DNA from: an uncultured Ramlibacter sp.
Lineage (GTDB): Bacteria > Pseudomonadota > Gammaproteobacteria > Burkholderiales > Burkholderiaceae_C
Assembly (NCBI RefSeq): GCF_936925435.1
Contig: NZ_CAKZHQ010000035.1
Location: 1-53,842 of the forward strand
Direction: 5' to 3'
Length of the DNA stretch: 53,842 nucleotides
The notes beneath the pieces are model-generated. The model did no database searches. It worked only from the letters and a program-made list of their open reading frames with translations, and had not been told where the DNA came from. Both the position numbers and the translations under genes were made by a program. Shown here one piece after another: positions 19,884 to 27,493 of this stretch. The first letter of the stretch is position 1. Each line of letters starts with the position of its first letter.

Positions 19884-20432
19884 TCAGTTCGTCCTGCCCC
19901 GCTTGTACATGCTGCTGGTCGTGCGCGTCGTCGTGGTCGCAGCGGCAATCCGCGCAATGGCCGCGCCGGCGTGGGCATGGGTGATGGCCAGGCCCAGCGC
20001 ATCGGCGGCATCCTTGCCGGGCAGGGCGGGCAGCTTCAAGAGGCGCTTGACCATCTCCTGCACCTCGGCCTTGCCGGCCTTGCCGTAGCCGGCCACGGCC
20101 TGCTTCATCTGCAGTGCCGTGTACTCGGCGACCGGCAGGTCGCAGGACACCAGGGCCGTGATGCAGGCGCCACGGGCCTGGCCCAGCAGCAGTGTGGCCT
20201 GCGGGTTGACGTTGACGAAGACGATCTCCACCGCCGACGTGTCCGGCTGGTAGCGGGCCTTGACCTCGCAGATGCCATCGAACAGTACCTTGAGCCGGGC
20301 CGGCAGGTCGCCGCGCGGCAGGTGGGTGGTGGTGATGGTGCCGCTGGCCACATAGCGCAGGGCCTGGCTGTCGACATCGATCACGCCAAAGCCCGTGGTC
20401 TGCAGGCCGGGGTCAATGCCGAGGATGCGCAT
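19884..20432 (-). CDS. ruvC: Holliday junction resolvase RuvC
   Basis: RuvC is the endonuclease that cuts Holliday junctions in the RuvABC complex. The 182-residue protein has the RNase H-like acidic residues Asp7 (GIDPG), Glu69 (AVEIVF), Asp141 and Asp144 ([13 protein letters not shown]). The ATG at 20432 gives the standard [11 protein letters not shown] start. It is transcribed against lpxC. RuvA and RuvB are not encoded in this window, whereas ruvC is often next to them. A dispersed repeat begins directly at its start codon. Confidence 0.97.
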   Translation of the reverse strand: MRILGIDPGLQTTGFGVIDVDSQALRYVASGTITTTHLPRGDLPARLKVLFDGICEVKARYQPDTSAVEIVFVNVNPQATLLLGQARGACITALVSCDLPVAEYTALQMKQAVAGYGKAGKAEVQEMVKRLLKLPALPGKDAADALGLAITHAHAGAAIARIAAATTTTRTTSSMYKRGRTN

Positions 20433-20483
20433 TTGCTATCAATTCAAGAGCTGCTCAGGTCCGTTGGACGGGGGCTAGACCCC
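20432..20483. repeat. dispersed repeat at the 5' end of ruvC
   Basis: The plus strand reads TTTGCTATCAATTCAAGAGC, then TGCTC, and ends GGACGGGGGCTAGACCCC. It fills the gap between ruvC and the upstream CdsA-like gene and touches the ruvC start codon. It is the best non-coding copy in the window of the repeat also seen in murG. Confidence 0.55.
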
Positions 20484-21458
20484 GAAATACCAGCGAACCG
20501 AGTGAAAGAAGATGGGCGCGGCAAAGCACAGGGCGTCGACCCTGTCCAACAGGCCGTTGGCGCCGGTGACCGAGACCCGCTTGCCCCAGCTGGTGATGCC
20601 GCGGTCGCGCTTGAGGGCTTTCATCACCAGGTGGCCCATGGAGCCGGCGACGCAGGCGATGAAGGCCATGGCCACCGCCTGGCCCGGCTTGAACGGCGTG
20701 ATGAAGGACAGCAGGCCGCCCACCACGCTGCCCAGCAGCATGCCCAGGCTCCAGCTGGTCCAGTTGAAGCTGCGGCTGATGGCCGGCAGGCTGGGCGGGC
20801 GCTCCAGCCGCCGCGTCAGCAGGTGCTGCACCACCATGCAGGTCTGCACCACGAAGACCAGGAAGAACACCAGGAAGGCGCCCTTGCCCGCGTAGTGGGG
20901 GAAGTCCAGCAGCAGCAGGGCCGGTACATGGCTCATGCCATAGATGCACACCACGATGCCCCATTGCAGCTTGGCGTTGCGCTCCAGAAAGCGCTGGGTG
21001 TCGCCGGCCAGGGCGCTGGCCACGGGAATAGCGAAGAACACGTAGACCGGGATGAAGACGGTGAACAGGTCGAAGTGTTCGGTGCCCACCAGCCAGAACT
21101 GGATGGGCAGCACCACGAAGAAGGCCAGTACCAGGCTGCGGTGGTCGCCGCGCCGGGTCGGCGACAGGGTGATGAACTCGCGCAGGGCGAAGAACGAGAT
21201 CAGCGCGAACAGCACGGTGGCCGCTGTCTCGCCGGCTGTCCACCCCATCCAGAACAGCACGGCCATCAGCCAGGAGGTGCCCAGCAGCTTGCGGAAGTCC
21301 TCCAGCTTCTCGTGTCGCGCCTCGTCGTCGGCATCGACGTTCTTGCGCAGGGTCAGCAGGAAGGCGACGGTGCTGATCACGGCCAGCAGGCCGAAGACGA
21401 TCAGGAACAGGGCGCCGACCTGCTGGCCGGGCGTGAGGCTGCGCAAAAACTGGTTCAT
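20475..21458 (-). CDS. CdsA-like phosphatidate cytidylyltransferase
   Basis: This 327-residue membrane protein has about seven hydrophobic segments. Its C-terminus (KRDRGITSWGK, then LLDRVDAL) matches the CdsA family signature, in which CTP and phosphatidate form CDP-diacylglycerol. The usual HGG before the DRxD motif is GANG here, as in the divergent YnbB-type branch, so activity on other lipid phosphates is possible. It is followed by ruvC and preceded by a PlsC-like gene seven bases upstream, so the two probably act in the same phospholipid route. Confidence 0.82.
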   Translation of the reverse strand: MNQFLRSLTPGQQVGALFLIVFGLLAVISTVAFLLTLRKNVDADDEARHEKLEDFRKLLGTSWLMAVLFWMGWTAGETAATVLFALISFFALREFITLSPTRRGDHRSLVLAFFVVLPIQFWLVGTEHFDLFTVFIPVYVFFAIPVASALAGDTQRFLERNAKLQWGIVVCIYGMSHVPALLLLDFPHYAGKGAFLVFFLVFVVQTCMVVQHLLTRRLERPPSLPAISRSFNWTSWSLGMLLGSVVGGLLSFITPFKPGQAVAMAFIACVAGSMGHLVMKALKRDRGITSWGKRVSVTGANGLLDRVDALCFAAPIFFHSVRWYFGV

Positions 21459-21465
21459 CGCGGTC

Positions 21466-22095
21466 TCAGACGTCGCGCAAGGCGATCACGGCCAGCCGGG
21501 CCCGGTCCAGGAAGGCGCGGCGCTCCTCGCCCTCCTGCAATTGCAGCGGCGCGCCGAAGGTCACCGAACACAGGATGGGCACGGGCACGACCTCGCCCTT
21601 GGGCATGACGCGCTGCACGTTGTCGATCCAGGCCGGCACCAGCACCACGTTGGGAAACTTCAGCGCCAGGCTGTACAGGCCCGACTTGAAGGGCTGGGGC
21701 TCCTCGGCGTGGCCGCGCGTGCCCTCTGGGAAGATGATGATGGAGTCGCCGCTGTCCAGCGCCTCGACCAGCGGCGCCAGCGGATCCGGCTCGTTCGCGC
21801 CTTCTTCGCCCTTGGGCCGGGCCCGCTCGACATAGACGGCGTTGAAGACCCGAGTGGTGATCCACTGTTTGAGCGGCGTCTTGGTCCAGTAGTCCCTGGC
21901 GGCAATGGGACGGGTGATGGAGCGCAGCTCCTGCGGCAGGGCCGCCCAGATCATCACCAGGTCGGCGTGGCTCTGGTGGTTGGCGAAATAGATGCGCTGT
22001 TCGGCCTTGGGCGGGCAGCCGTACCAGCGTGCCTGGGCGCCGGTGAGCAGGCGCACAAACCCCAGCAGAAACAGACCCATGGCCTTGGCAAGCAT
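21466..22095 (-). CDS. PlsC-like 1-acylglycerol-3-phosphate acyltransferase
   Basis: The 209-residue protein has the acyltransferase motif HX4D (His40 to Asp45 in NHQSHAD), and FPEGTRG at 122-128, which binds the phosphate of the acceptor. A hydrophobic N-terminus fits membrane association. Members of the family acylate lysophosphatidate to phosphatidate, the substrate of the CdsA-like enzyme encoded directly downstream. A different glycerolipid acceptor cannot be excluded from sequence alone. Confidence 0.83.
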   Translation of the reverse strand: MLAKAMGLFLLGFVRLLTGAQARWYGCPPKAEQRIYFANHQSHADLVMIWAALPQELRSITRPIAARDYWTKTPLKQWITTRVFNAVYVERARPKGEEGANEPDPLAPLVEALDSGDSIIIFPEGTRGHAEEPQPFKSGLYSLALKFPNVVLVPAWIDNVQRVMPKGEVVPVPILCSVTFGAPLQLQEGEERRAFLDRARLAVIALRDV

Positions 22096-22138
22096 GGCCG
22101 CGATGATACGGCCAGCGGCGAGGCGGCCGGCGGCGCCT

Positions 22139-25009
22139 TCAGCTGGGGGCGTGCACGCCCGGCAGGGTGAAGAAGAAGGTCGCGCCCTTGCCCGGCGTGG
22201 CCTCGGCCCAGACCCGGCCGCCCTGGCGCGAGATGGCGCGCGCCACCGTCGCCAGGCCGACGCCGGTGCCGGGGAACTCGTCCTCGCGGTGCAGGCGCTG
22301 GAAGGTGCCGAACAGCTTGTCGGCGTAGGTCATGTCGAAGCCGGCGCCGTTGTCGCTGATGAAGAATTCACCGCGCTCGCTGTCGCAGCCGACGATGATC
22401 TCGGCGCGCTCCTGGCGGGCGGTGAACTTCCAGGCGTTGCCCAGCAGGTTTTCCAGCACCGAGCGCATCAGCCGGGCGTCGCCGGTGACGGCCAGGGCCG
22501 GCTGCACCTGCCAGGTCACGCGGCGCTGCGGCTGGTCGGCCTGCAGCTGGGCCAGGACGTCCTGGGCCATGGCGCTGATGTCGACCACGCTGCTGTCCAT
22601 GGGCTGCTTGGACACCGTGGCCAGCGTCAGCAGGCCGTCGATCAGGTCGGACATGTGGCGCACGTTGGCCTGGATGCGCGACAGGTAGTGGCGCGCCTTG
22701 CTGTCGGGCGTTGGCTGGATCTCGCTTTCCAGCAACTGGGCGAAGGAGGCGACCCGCTGCACCGGCGAGCGCAGGTCGTGCGAGACCGAGTAGGAGAAGG
22801 ACTCGAGCTGCTCGTTGGCCAGCCGCAGCGCGGCCTCGTTGGCCATGATGTCGGTGACGTCGCTGTCGATGCCGACCCAGAAGATCGCGCTGCCGGCGGT
22901 GTCGAGCACCGGGGTGGCCCGGTAGATGGTGGTGTGCCAGCTGCCGTCCTTGGCGCGCAGCCGCCGCGTGCCGCCAAAGCCGCTGTGCTTGTCGCGCGCA
23001 TCGCGCCACCTGGCGCGTACGCCGGGGAGGTCGTCGGGGTGCACCAGCTCCATCCATTCGCGGCCGTACCACTGGCCGGGTACGCCGCCCACCAGCTCGT
23101 ACCAGGCGCGGCTGAAGAAGGTGACCTTGCCGTCGGTGTCGATGGTGCGGATCGGCAGCGGGGCCTGTTCGGCCAGCGCCCGGAACAGCGCCTCCTGGCG
23201 CGCCAGCTCGCTGGTGCGCTGGTTGACTTTCTCTTCCAGGCCGGCGTTGAGGGCCTTGATCTCGGCCACCATCTGGACCCGGTCGGTGATGTCCTGTTGC
23301 GCCCCCTGGATGGCGATGATGCGGCCTTCGGCGTCGCGCACCGGCTCGCCGATGGAGCGCATCCAGATCCTGTGGCCGCGCGCGGTGAACATCTCGATCT
23401 CCACATCGAAGGGCGTGCCTTCCACCGCGCATTGTTCCAGCCGCAGCTGGCTGTAGGCCTTGGAATCGGGTGTGAACAGCTCCGAGATGCTGGCGCGCGG
23501 GTGGATGCCCGGCGCCAGGTCCAGCACGGCGGCGGCCTCGGGCGAGTATTCGACCACCTGGCGCACCAGGTCCAGCTTCCAGCCGCCCATGCGGGTCAGC
23601 CGGCCGGCCATGGCCAGCAGGTCGGCTTGGGCGTTCAGGCGCGTGTGGGCCTGCTTGAGCGCGTCGATCTCGGTGGCCGTGCCGTACCAGGACTGGACCT
23701 GGCCAAGCACGTCGTAGCTGGGCACGGCGCGCACCAGCTGCCAGCGGTAGCTGCCGTCGCGGTAGCGCAGGCGCGCCTCGTGCCGGGCCTCGGTGCCCGT
23801 CTGCACCGCGCTGCGCAGTGCCTGCGCGGTGGCGTCGCGGTCGTCGGGATGGACCTCGCGTAGCCAGCCCTTGCCCAGCGCATCGCGCACCGGCCGGCCG
23901 GTCGCTTCGCTCCAGTGCGTGTTCATGAATTCGACCGCGCCGTCGGGCCCGCAGACGAAGACGATCTGCGGCATGGCCTGGGCCAGCTGGCCCAGCCGCA
24001 GCTCGGTGGTCTGGCGTCTGCGCTGCTGGCGCTGCAGCTGCACGGCCAGGCCGGCGCCGCCGGCCACGGCGATCAGCCAGCAGATGGCGGCCAGGCCGGC
24101 GAAACGGGTCCAGTTGTCCAGCACGCTGTCGTAGGACACGCCCGTCGCGATCACCAGATCGGGGTAGGTCGGCAGGATGCGGAAGGCCGCCATCCGCTCC
24201 ACGCCGTCGAGCGGGCTGCGCGAGCGGTAGACGCCATCGGAGGACCGGGACAGGTGTTCCTTGAACAGCGTCGAGCCGGCAAAACTCGAGCCCACGCTGC
24301 CCTCCCGCGCGGGCGCGCGCGCCAGCACCTGGGCCGTGCCCCGGTTGACCAGGGAGACAGCGTGCAGGGTGCCCATGCCCACCCCGCTCCACATGGTCTC
24401 GAAGTACGCCGGATCGATGATGGCGACGATGACGCCCTGGAAGCTGCCGTCGGCACCGTGCATGGGCTGCGAGGCGCTGATGGCCCAGGAGCCGGTGCGG
24501 CGCGTGCGCACCGCCGGGCCGACGTAGAAGCCGGTCTCGGGCGCGCGCTGGTAGACCTGGAAGTACTCGCGGTCGGCCACAGACTGGCCGGGGGCTTCAG
24601 CGTCCGAGCCCAGGGTGACCGTGCCGACGCGATCGGTCACCAGCAGGGCGCGCACATAGGGCAGGTGCTGCAGCTGCTCGCGCAGCATCAGCCGGCCGGA
24701 GTCGGCGTCCAGGCCGAGGCCGGAGCGCAGTGCCTGGAGGTGCGTTTCGGTGATTTCCAGCCGCTGGTCGATGGTCTGGAAGGTGCGGATGGTCTGCTCG
24801 GAGATGACGTGGGCCAGCGACTGGGTGCGCAGTTCGGCCACGCGCAGGGCTTCGTCGCGCAGAAATGACAGCGCCACGGCCAGCAGCGCAGCCGAGACCA
24901 GGGCAAACAGCAGGACCACGCGCAGCGCCGGTTGGCCCGCCGGCAGCGGGGCGGGCTGGAAACTGCTGTTGCGGAATGTCTGGCTATCGCCTTGGCCGGG
25001 CCAGCGCAT
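22139..25009 (-). CDS. membrane-bound sensor histidine kinase (Cache, three PAS)
   Basis: The 956-residue protein has a membrane helix at 30-50, a periplasmic region at about 55-300 that looks like a double Cache sensor (ADREYFQVYQR is typical), a second helix at 303-324, and PAS domains at about 340-450, 470-580 and 605-720. A HisKA domain follows with His744 in SVSHDLRSP, then an HATPase with the N box NLLGNAWKF, DNGAGFD and GTGVGLA. I start at the ATG with the AAGGAGAAC ribosome binding site. No response regulator lies next to it. The ligand is unknown. Confidence 0.88.
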   Translation of the reverse strand: MRWPGQGDSQTFRNSSFQPAPLPAGQPALRVVLLFALVSAALLAVALSFLRDEALRVAELRTQSLAHVISEQTIRTFQTIDQRLEITETHLQALRSGLGLDADSGRLMLREQLQHLPYVRALLVTDRVGTVTLGSDAEAPGQSVADREYFQVYQRAPETGFYVGPAVRTRRTGSWAISASQPMHGADGSFQGVIVAIIDPAYFETMWSGVGMGTLHAVSLVNRGTAQVLARAPAREGSVGSSFAGSTLFKEHLSRSSDGVYRSRSPLDGVERMAAFRILPTYPDLVIATGVSYDSVLDNWTRFAGLAAICWLIAVAGGAGLAVQLQRQQRRRQTTELRLGQLAQAMPQIVFVCGPDGAVEFMNTHWSEATGRPVRDALGKGWLREVHPDDRDATAQALRSAVQTGTEARHEARLRYRDGSYRWQLVRAVPSYDVLGQVQSWYGTATEIDALKQAHTRLNAQADLLAMAGRLTRMGGWKLDLVRQVVEYSPEAAAVLDLAPGIHPRASISELFTPDSKAYSQLRLEQCAVEGTPFDVEIEMFTARGHRIWMRSIGEPVRDAEGRIIAIQGAQQDITDRVQMVAEIKALNAGLEEKVNQRTSELARQEALFRALAEQAPLPIRTIDTDGKVTFFSRAWYELVGGVPGQWYGREWMELVHPDDLPGVRARWRDARDKHSGFGGTRRLRAKDGSWHTTIYRATPVLDTAGSAIFWVGIDSDVTDIMANEAALRLANEQLESFSYSVSHDLRSPVQRVASFAQLLESEIQPTPDSKARHYLSRIQANVRHMSDLIDGLLTLATVSKQPMDSSVVDISAMAQDVLAQLQADQPQRRVTWQVQPALAVTGDARLMRSVLENLLGNAWKFTARQERAEIIVGCDSERGEFFISDNGAGFDMTYADKLFGTFQRLHREDEFPGTGVGLATVARAISRQGGRVWAEATPGKGATFFFTLPGVHAPS

Positions 25010-25075
25010 GGTTCTCCTTGCAAGCACCTTCAGCCATGATGCACTGCCGGGCAGGAATCTGCGCAACTTTCGTGC

Positions 25076-25804
25076 TCAGGGTAATTCCGAATCGCGCATG
25101 CGCGCCACGATGGTGCCGGCGCGGCTGGCCAGGTAGCCCGAGTTGGGCAGCTTCTCGAAGTAGCGCGGGCGCGGCAGCATGACGGCCAGGCGGGCCGCCT
25201 CGTAAGGTGTCAGGCGCGAGGCCGGCTTGCGGTAGTAGTGCCAGGCCGCGGCTTCGGCGCCGAACACGCCCTCACCCCATTCCACGCTATTGAGGTAGAT
25301 CTCCAGGATGCGTTGCTTGCCCAGCATCTTTTCCAGCGCAAAGGCCAGGACGATCTCCTGCCCCTTGCGCAGCAAGGTGCGCTCACCCGACAGCAGCAGG
25401 TTCTTGGCCAGTTGCTGGGTGATGGTGGAACCGCCGACGACCTTGGCCGGCCTGGCGTCGGGCCGCAGCTGGGCGCGCCGCGCCGCCTGTTCCTCGGCCT
25501 TGGCGTTGCGCGACCAGGCTTTTTCCAGCGCTTCCCAGTCCACGCCCTCGTGGTTGCTGAAGCTGCCGTCCTCCGAGGCGATCACCGCGCGCTTGAGATT
25601 GTCGGAAATGGCGCCGTAGTCCACCCATTGCTGGCGCCAGCGCAGCTGGCCGCTGGTGGTGCTGATGCGCCAGGCCTCGGAGCGCTGGAACGTGGTGGAC
25701 TGCGGAGCCATGGCCGCCATCACGGCGATGCGCGCCAGGAAGAACAGCTGCAGCACGGCCGCAGCCACCAGCACCAGGGCGATCCAGCGCAGGACGGACT
25801 TCAT
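25076..25804 (-). CDS. mtgA: monofunctional peptidoglycan glycosyltransferase MtgA
   Basis: MtgA is a GT51 enzyme that polymerises lipid II without transpeptidase activity. The 242-residue protein has an N-terminal membrane anchor (about 7-30), the catalytic motif IASEDGSFSNHEG with Glu78, GGSTITQQLAKNL, and the RILEIYLNSVEWG motif. The usual length is about 230-245. The gene begins eight bases after aroE and probably shares its transcript. Confidence 0.95.
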   Translation of the reverse strand: MKSVLRWIALVLVAAAVLQLFFLARIAVMAAMAPQSTTFQRSEAWRISTTSGQLRWRQQWVDYGAISDNLKRAVIASEDGSFSNHEGVDWEALEKAWSRNAKAEEQAARRAQLRPDARPAKVVGGSTITQQLAKNLLLSGERTLLRKGQEIVLAFALEKMLGKQRILEIYLNSVEWGEGVFGAEAAAWHYYRKPASRLTPYEAARLAVMLPRPRYFEKLPNSGYLASRAGTIVARMRDSELP

Positions 25805-25811
25805 GGTGGGC

Positions 25812-26639
25812 TCAGTCCAGGATGGCGCGCAACTCGGCCAGCACCTGGGCCGAGGGCGGGCGCACGCCGCGCCAGAACAGGAAGGCCTCGGCGGCCTGCT
25901 CCACCAGCATGCCCAGGCCGTCGCGCGGCTGCGCGCCGTGGGCGCGCGCCCAGTCCATGAAGCCCTGGGCCGCAGGCCCGTACATCATGTCCACCGCCAG
26001 CGCGCCGGGGCGCAGCACCGAGGCCGGCACGGGGATGCCGGCGCCGCCCAGGCTGCTGGCCGTGGCATTGATCACGAGCGCGTGGCTTTCCCGCACGGCA
26101 TGCAGCTCGGGCGCTTCCAGCCGCACGCCGTGCTGCTGCGCCAGCGCCTCGTGGCGCGCCACCAGCACCGCGGCCTTGGCCTGGGTGCGGTTGGCCACCA
26201 CGATGCGACGCGGCCGCGTTTCGATCAGCGGGCCCAGCACGCCGGCGGCGGCGCCGCCGGCACCGATCAGCAGCACGTCCAGCCCGGCCAGCGTGACGCT
26301 GGCATTGACCTGGATGTCGCTGACCAGGCCGATGCCATCGGTGTTGTCGGCGTGCACGGCATCGCCATCGAAGCGCAAGCAGTTGCAGGCGCCCGCCAGC
26401 TGGGCGCGCGCGCTCAGCTGCGTGGCCAGCGGCGCGGCTTCGAACTTGAAGGGCACGGTGATGTTGCAGCCCTTGCCGCCTTCCAGGCGAAAGGCCCGCA
26501 CAGCCTCGGCGAAGCCGTCCAGCGGGATTAGGCGGCGGCCGTAGTGCAGGTCCTGGCCCGTGAGCTGGGCAAAGCGGGCATGGATCCAGGGCGAGCGGCT
26601 GTGCTCCACCGGGTTGCCCATCACACAGTAAGAGTCCAT
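25812..26639 (-). CDS. aroE: shikimate dehydrogenase AroE
   Basis: AroE reduces 3-dehydroshikimate to shikimate with NADPH in the aromatic amino-acid pathway. The 275-residue protein has GNPVEHSRSPWIH at the substrate site, the catalytic pair Lys65 (NITVPFK) and Asp101 (ADNTDG), and the NADP loop GAGGAAAG. Its ATG overlaps the stop of the TonB-like gene by one base (TGATG). Another gene of this pathway, the DAHP synthase at 38079-39200, lies in the same window but in a separate unit. Confidence 0.96.
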   Translation of the reverse strand: MDSYCVMGNPVEHSRSPWIHARFAQLTGQDLHYGRRLIPLDGFAEAVRAFRLEGGKGCNITVPFKFEAAPLATQLSARAQLAGACNCLRFDGDAVHADNTDGIGLVSDIQVNASVTLAGLDVLLIGAGGAAAGVLGPLIETRPRRIVVANRTQAKAAVLVARHEALAQQHGVRLEAPELHAVRESHALVINATASSLGGAGIPVPASVLRPGALAVDMMYGPAAQGFMDWARAHGAQPRDGLGMLVEQAAEAFLFWRGVRPPSAQVLAELRAILD

Positions 26640-27493
26640 CAGCGATTGGTGAGTTTGGTTTCCAGGGTCTCGTCGCGCGTGAAGCGAAAGCGCGAGACCA
26701 CCACGATCTGGTCGGCCTGGCGGCGCATCGCGTCGCTGAAGCGGCCGAAGGGCGCGGCCGCCAGGGCGATGGTCTGCGCCCGCCTGTCCAGCGTCAGGTT
26801 GCCCGAGGTTTCCACCACTTCGGTGGCCAGCACTTTGCCGTCGTGGTTGACGGTGACGATCATGGTCAGCTCGCCGTACAGCTTTCTGCCGGCCAGCTCG
26901 GGGAAATTGAGCGTGCCGCGGTCCTCGATCTTGCGGCGCAGCGTGTCGTAATAGACCGCATAGACCTCTTCACGCGTGGCCGGGCTGATGTAGCGCTTCT
27001 TGGGCCGCGCGTTTTCCTCGTTGATGCGCCGCTCGATCTCGGCCAGCAGCTTGATCAGCTGGCGGCGCCGGTCCTCGCGGGACTGGGCCTCGGGCGTGTT
27101 GCTCGGCTGCTTGGGGTCGGGCGGGGGCAGGGCGGCCAGCTGCTTGCGCAGCTGGGCCAGCATCACCATCTGCTGCTCCTGCATGGCCTCGATCTTCTTT
27201 TGCGAATCCTCCGAGGCGTCGCCCAGGTCGGTCAGGGCCGAGGGCGGCAGCGGCGAGGTGGCGCGGCCGGTGGCGGCCTCGCCGCCGCCGGCCAGCGAGC
27301 TCTGGGCGATGGCCTGGGCCTTCTCGGGCCGCTCGTTGGTTTTGGCGTTGACCAGCACCACCTCCAGCGGCGTGTCCTTGAAGACCCGGTTGAAGCCCTC
27401 GGGGTCGACGAAGCGCACCGTCAGCAGCACGGCATGGACGGCGACGGACACGCCGAGCGCGATCTGCAGGGTGCTGAAGGACTTCAGGTTCAC
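26639..27493 (-). CDS. TonB-like energy transducer protein
   Basis: The 284-residue protein has a single N-terminal membrane segment (about 11-30), a Pro- and Gln-rich, partly coiled-coil periplasmic region (about 90-165), and a C-terminal TonB-type domain (ELTMIVTVNHDGKVLATEVVETSG). TonB passes energy from ExbBD to outer membrane receptors. No exbB or exbD is present nearby, so a TonB paralogue or another periplasm-spanning role is possible. The start overlaps the stop of the upstream RNase gene by four bases. Confidence 0.83.
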   Translation of the reverse strand: MNLKSFSTLQIALGVSVAVHAVLLTVRFVDPEGFNRVFKDTPLEVVLVNAKTNERPEKAQAIAQSSLAGGGEAATGRATSPLPPSALTDLGDASEDSQKKIEAMQEQQMVMLAQLRKQLAALPPPDPKQPSNTPEAQSREDRRRQLIKLLAEIERRINEENARPKKRYISPATREEVYAVYYDTLRRKIEDRGTLNFPELAGRKLYGELTMIVTVNHDGKVLATEVVETSGNLTLDRRAQTIALAAAPFGRFSDAMRRQADQIVVVSRFRFTRDETLETKLTNR

